Assembly (NCBI RefSeq): GCF_003583985.1
Contig: NZ_QXML01000010.1
Coordinates: 62,001-126,000, forward strand
From: Algoriphagus lacus
GTDB taxonomy: Bacteria > Bacteroidota > Bacteroidia > Cytophagales > Cyclobacteriaceae
Reading direction: 5' to 3'
Length of the DNA: 64,000 bases
Position numbers and translations under genes: made by a program. How positions within the stretch are numbered: the stretch's first letter is position 1; the number at the start of each line of letters is the position of its first letter. Positions 62,017 to 64,000 of this stretch are shown piece by piece. The notes below the pieces were generated by a model, which did no database searches, had not been told where the DNA came from, and worked only from the letters and a program-made list of their open reading frames with translations.

Positions 62017-63954
62017 ATGAGCATCAGCAAACTTACCTCCGACAAAGTAAAAGAACGGGCCGACATCGTCGAGGTAGTGGGGGATTACGTTCAGCTGAAG
62101 AAAAAAGGCCAAAATATGTGGGCCTGCTGTCCATTCCATGGGGAAAAATCTCCGTCGTTTTCCGTGTCCCCAGCCAAGCAGATTTACAAATGCTTTGGAT
62201 GCGGTAAGGCAGGAGACCCGATTCAGTTTGTTATGGACATCGAAGGGGTCGGTTTTCAGGAAGCGATTCGTCAATTGGCTGGAAAATACGGGATTGAAGT
62301 AGAGGAGGACGAGTCTCGGACCCCCGAACAAAATCTGGAACAGAATGAACGCGAGAGCCTGTTTATCGCACTCAATTTTGCTAAGGATTTTTTTGTAAAA
62401 AACCTCCAGTCCGAGGAAGGGAGGTCAATTGGGCTCAGTTATTTCAAGGAGCGTGGATTTACTCCACAAATCATCGAAAAGTTTGATCTGGGCTATGCTC
62501 TGGATGGTTGGGACCATTTTCTGAAAGCAGCCAAAACTGCCGGATTTCAGGAAGATATTTTGTTTAAAGCAGGCCTTGTCCTTCAAAAAGAAGGGGATGC
62601 GTCTCGAATTTATGACCGATTCAGAGGGAGGGTTACTTTTACCATCCACAACATCAGTGGAAAGGCAATCGGTTTTGGTGCGAGAATTCTGACCAAGGAC
62701 AAAACGCAGCCTAAATACATCAATTCCCCGGAAACGCCCATTTACCACAAAAGTGATGTGCTCTATGGGATGTTTCAAGCCAAAAAAGCCATTCGGGATT
62801 TCGATAATTGCTATTTGGTGGAAGGTTACACGGATGTCATTTCGATGCATTTGTCGGGGATTGAAAACGTGGTTGCTTCTTCAGGAACTTCACTTACCGA
62901 GGGGCAAATCAAATTAATCAAGCGCTTCACCAACCAAGTCACTGTGCTCTATGATGGTGATGCTGCAGGAATAAAGGCTTCATTGAGAGGAATTGACCTG
63001 CTTTTGGAGGGGGGGCTCAATGTCAAAGCGGTAGTTTTTCCGGATGGAGATGATCCGGATAGTTATTCCAGAAAAGTTGGGTCCCAGGCATTTCAGGATT
63101 ATCTAAAAGAGAACAGCAGGGATTTTATCGGGTTTAAGATTGGTTTGTATCAGGATGAATTTGTCAAAAACCCGATCCGTAAAGCTGAGGTAATCCGGGA
63201 GATTGTTCAAAGTATCGGTAAAATTCCGGATCCGATTATCCGGTCTGTCTATGCCAAAGAAGCTTCTGGACTACTTCAGATTGAGGAAGAGATTCTGCAT
63301 GCTGAATTGAATAAGTCGCTGATTAAGAATCAAAAAGATCATTTTCAGAAAGCAAAAGAGGAAGCAGAAGCGGAGGAAAAGCTCGAACAACTTTTCCCGA
63401 CGGCTCCACAGATTTCAGTCGAAGACACACTGAAAATCCAGGAGCGGGAGACTATTCGCCTATTGTTAAATTATGGTTGGCAAAAGCTCGATCAGGAGGA
63501 ATTGCGCCTTTGTCAATATTTACTTTCAGAGACTGAGGAAATCGAATTTCAAACTCCAATTTATCAAAAGATTCTAAAGATGTATCGGGATGGCCTTGCA
63601 AAAGGAGAGATTCCGGATACCGATTTTTTTGTAGCGCAGCGGGATGCGGAAGTACGGCAGGAAGTAATTGATCTGATCACTCCAAGGCATGAAATATCAA
63701 CCCATTGGCATGAGCGGCATCAGATTTTCATCACTACAGAATCCGATGATTTGGCCGGGACAGCTTTCAAATCAATCTTAAGGTTAAAAAGAAGGCTGGT
63801 TCACAAAATGATGGATGAAGCCATGCAGAAAATCAAATCTGCCGAAACAGAAGGTTTGGACACAGATAAAGTATTTGAACTTCAGCAGGTCTATTTTGAA
63901 TTGAAAAAAGTTCAGCTTCAAATCGACAAGGAGCTCGGAATAGTCATCGGCTAA
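62017..63954 (+). CDS. dnaG: DNA primase
   Basis: 645 residues. The CHC2 zinc finger is C38, H41, C59, C62 (CPFHGEKSPSFSVSP then CFGCGKAGD). The TOPRIM catalytic site is VEGYTDVISMH and LYDGDAAGIKAS. A C-terminal helicase-binding region follows (about 470-645). It makes RNA primers for replication. Full length and stop well inside the window; a weak hairpin (63954-63974) follows. Confidence 0.97.
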   Translation: MSISKLTSDKVKERADIVEVVGDYVQLKKKGQNMWACCPFHGEKSPSFSVSPAKQIYKCFGCGKAGDPIQFVMDIEGVGFQEAIRQLAGKYGIEVEEDESRTPEQNLEQNERESLFIALNFAKDFFVKNLQSEEGRSIGLSYFKERGFTPQIIEKFDLGYALDGWDHFLKAAKTAGFQEDILFKAGLVLQKEGDASRIYDRFRGRVTFTIHNISGKAIGFGARILTKDKTQPKYINSPETPIYHKSDVLYGMFQAKKAIRDFDNCYLVEGYTDVISMHLSGIENVVASSGTSLTEGQIKLIKRFTNQVTVLYDGDAAGIKASLRGIDLLLEGGLNVKAVVFPDGDDPDSYSRKVGSQAFQDYLKENSRDFIGFKIGLYQDEFVKNPIRKAEVIREIVQSIGKIPDPIIRSVYAKEASGLLQIEEEILHAELNKSLIKNQKDHFQKAKEEAEAEEKLEQLFPTAPQISVEDTLKIQERETIRLLLNYGWQKLDQEELRLCQYLLSETEEIEFQTPIYQKILKMYRDGLAKGEIPDTDFFVAQRDAEVRQEVIDLITPRHEISTHWHERHQIFITTESDDLAGTAFKSILRLKRRLVHKMMDEAMQKIKSAETEGLDTDKVFELQQVYFELKKVQLQIDKELGIVIG

Positions 63955-64000
63955 AGCCAAACTTTATTTGGCTTAGGGCTGTTTTAAGGCTGAAAGAGTC

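Noticed and set aside
63954..63974. Hairpin after dnaG as terminator
   Set aside because: Stem AAGCCAAA/TTTGGCTT is present but no T-run follows, and the window ends 26 bases later, so it is noted only in the dnaG entry.
1..64000. CRISPR arrays, prophage, insertion sequence or integrase
   Set aside because: No evenly spaced repeats, no transposase, integrase, capsid or Cas-like protein was seen on either strand.

Overview
The window looks like chromosome of a marine or aquatic Bacteroidota of the order Cytophagales, probably Cyclobacteriaceae (Algoriphagus-like). This is inferred from gene content: type IX secretion C-terminal sorting domains, a YceI lipoprotein, DUF3822 beside coaD, the Bacteroidota row miaB / sigma-54 activator / lptE / secG / groES-groEL, a Bacteroidota -7/-33 promoter (TAnnTTTG with upstream TTG), and starts without clear Shine-Dalgarno sequences. 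No plasmid, phage or CRISPR signal was seen.

Layout. 0-13 kb is housekeeping: a secreted serine hydrolase, a single-domain response regulator, groESL, two small + strand genes of unknown function, then a - strand block of secG, a TPR-like protein, lptE, a receiver-less sigma-54 activator, miaB, dinB, pabB and yceI. 13.2-14.3 kb has a gamma-carbonic-anhydrase-like protein and a membrane protein. 14.4-19.4 kb is a compact + strand operon: esterase, a possible 34-codon ORF, ATP-grasp ligase, YbdK/GCS2-type carboxylate-amine ligase, class I glutamine amidotransferase, and a probable circularly permuted ATP-grasp protein. It is the best candidate here for an uncharacterised biosynthetic system making an amide- or peptide-like product. 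19.5-28.7 kb returns to core functions (pyrE, two Nudix proteins, coaD, DUF3822, a RecD-like helicase, DUF1573, TerC, an ABC exporter, a PglD/NeuD-like protein). 28.7-32.3 kb holds signalling genes (histidine kinase, LytTR regulator, Rcp1-like receiver, Tat-exported phosphoesterase).

33.4-51.8 kb is an accessory carbohydrate region of the type common in Planctomycetes: PSCyt/PSD1 cytochrome plus DUF1501 protein, a Tat-exported esterase, a 1278-residue PmoA-like/propeller/HEAT/cytochrome c fusion, a DUF1080 (3-keto-disaccharide hydrolase family) protein followed by a propeller-cytochrome c, and two tandem Asp-box sialidase-fold proteins. No SusC/SusD pair or sulfatase lies inside the window.

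52.0-52.5 kb holds a tRNA(CAT), a GIY-YIG nuclease gene broken by a frameshift in a homopolymer, and a 46-bp exact duplicate of the tRNA 3' end plus terminator, with two small palindromic hairpins: the signature of a small mobile or homing-like cassette. 52.6-64 kb returns to core genes: HAD phosphatase, M50 protease, rhodanese, T9SS cargo protein, PASTA protein, a T9SS-exported M43 metalloprotease, nfu, mrp and dnaG.
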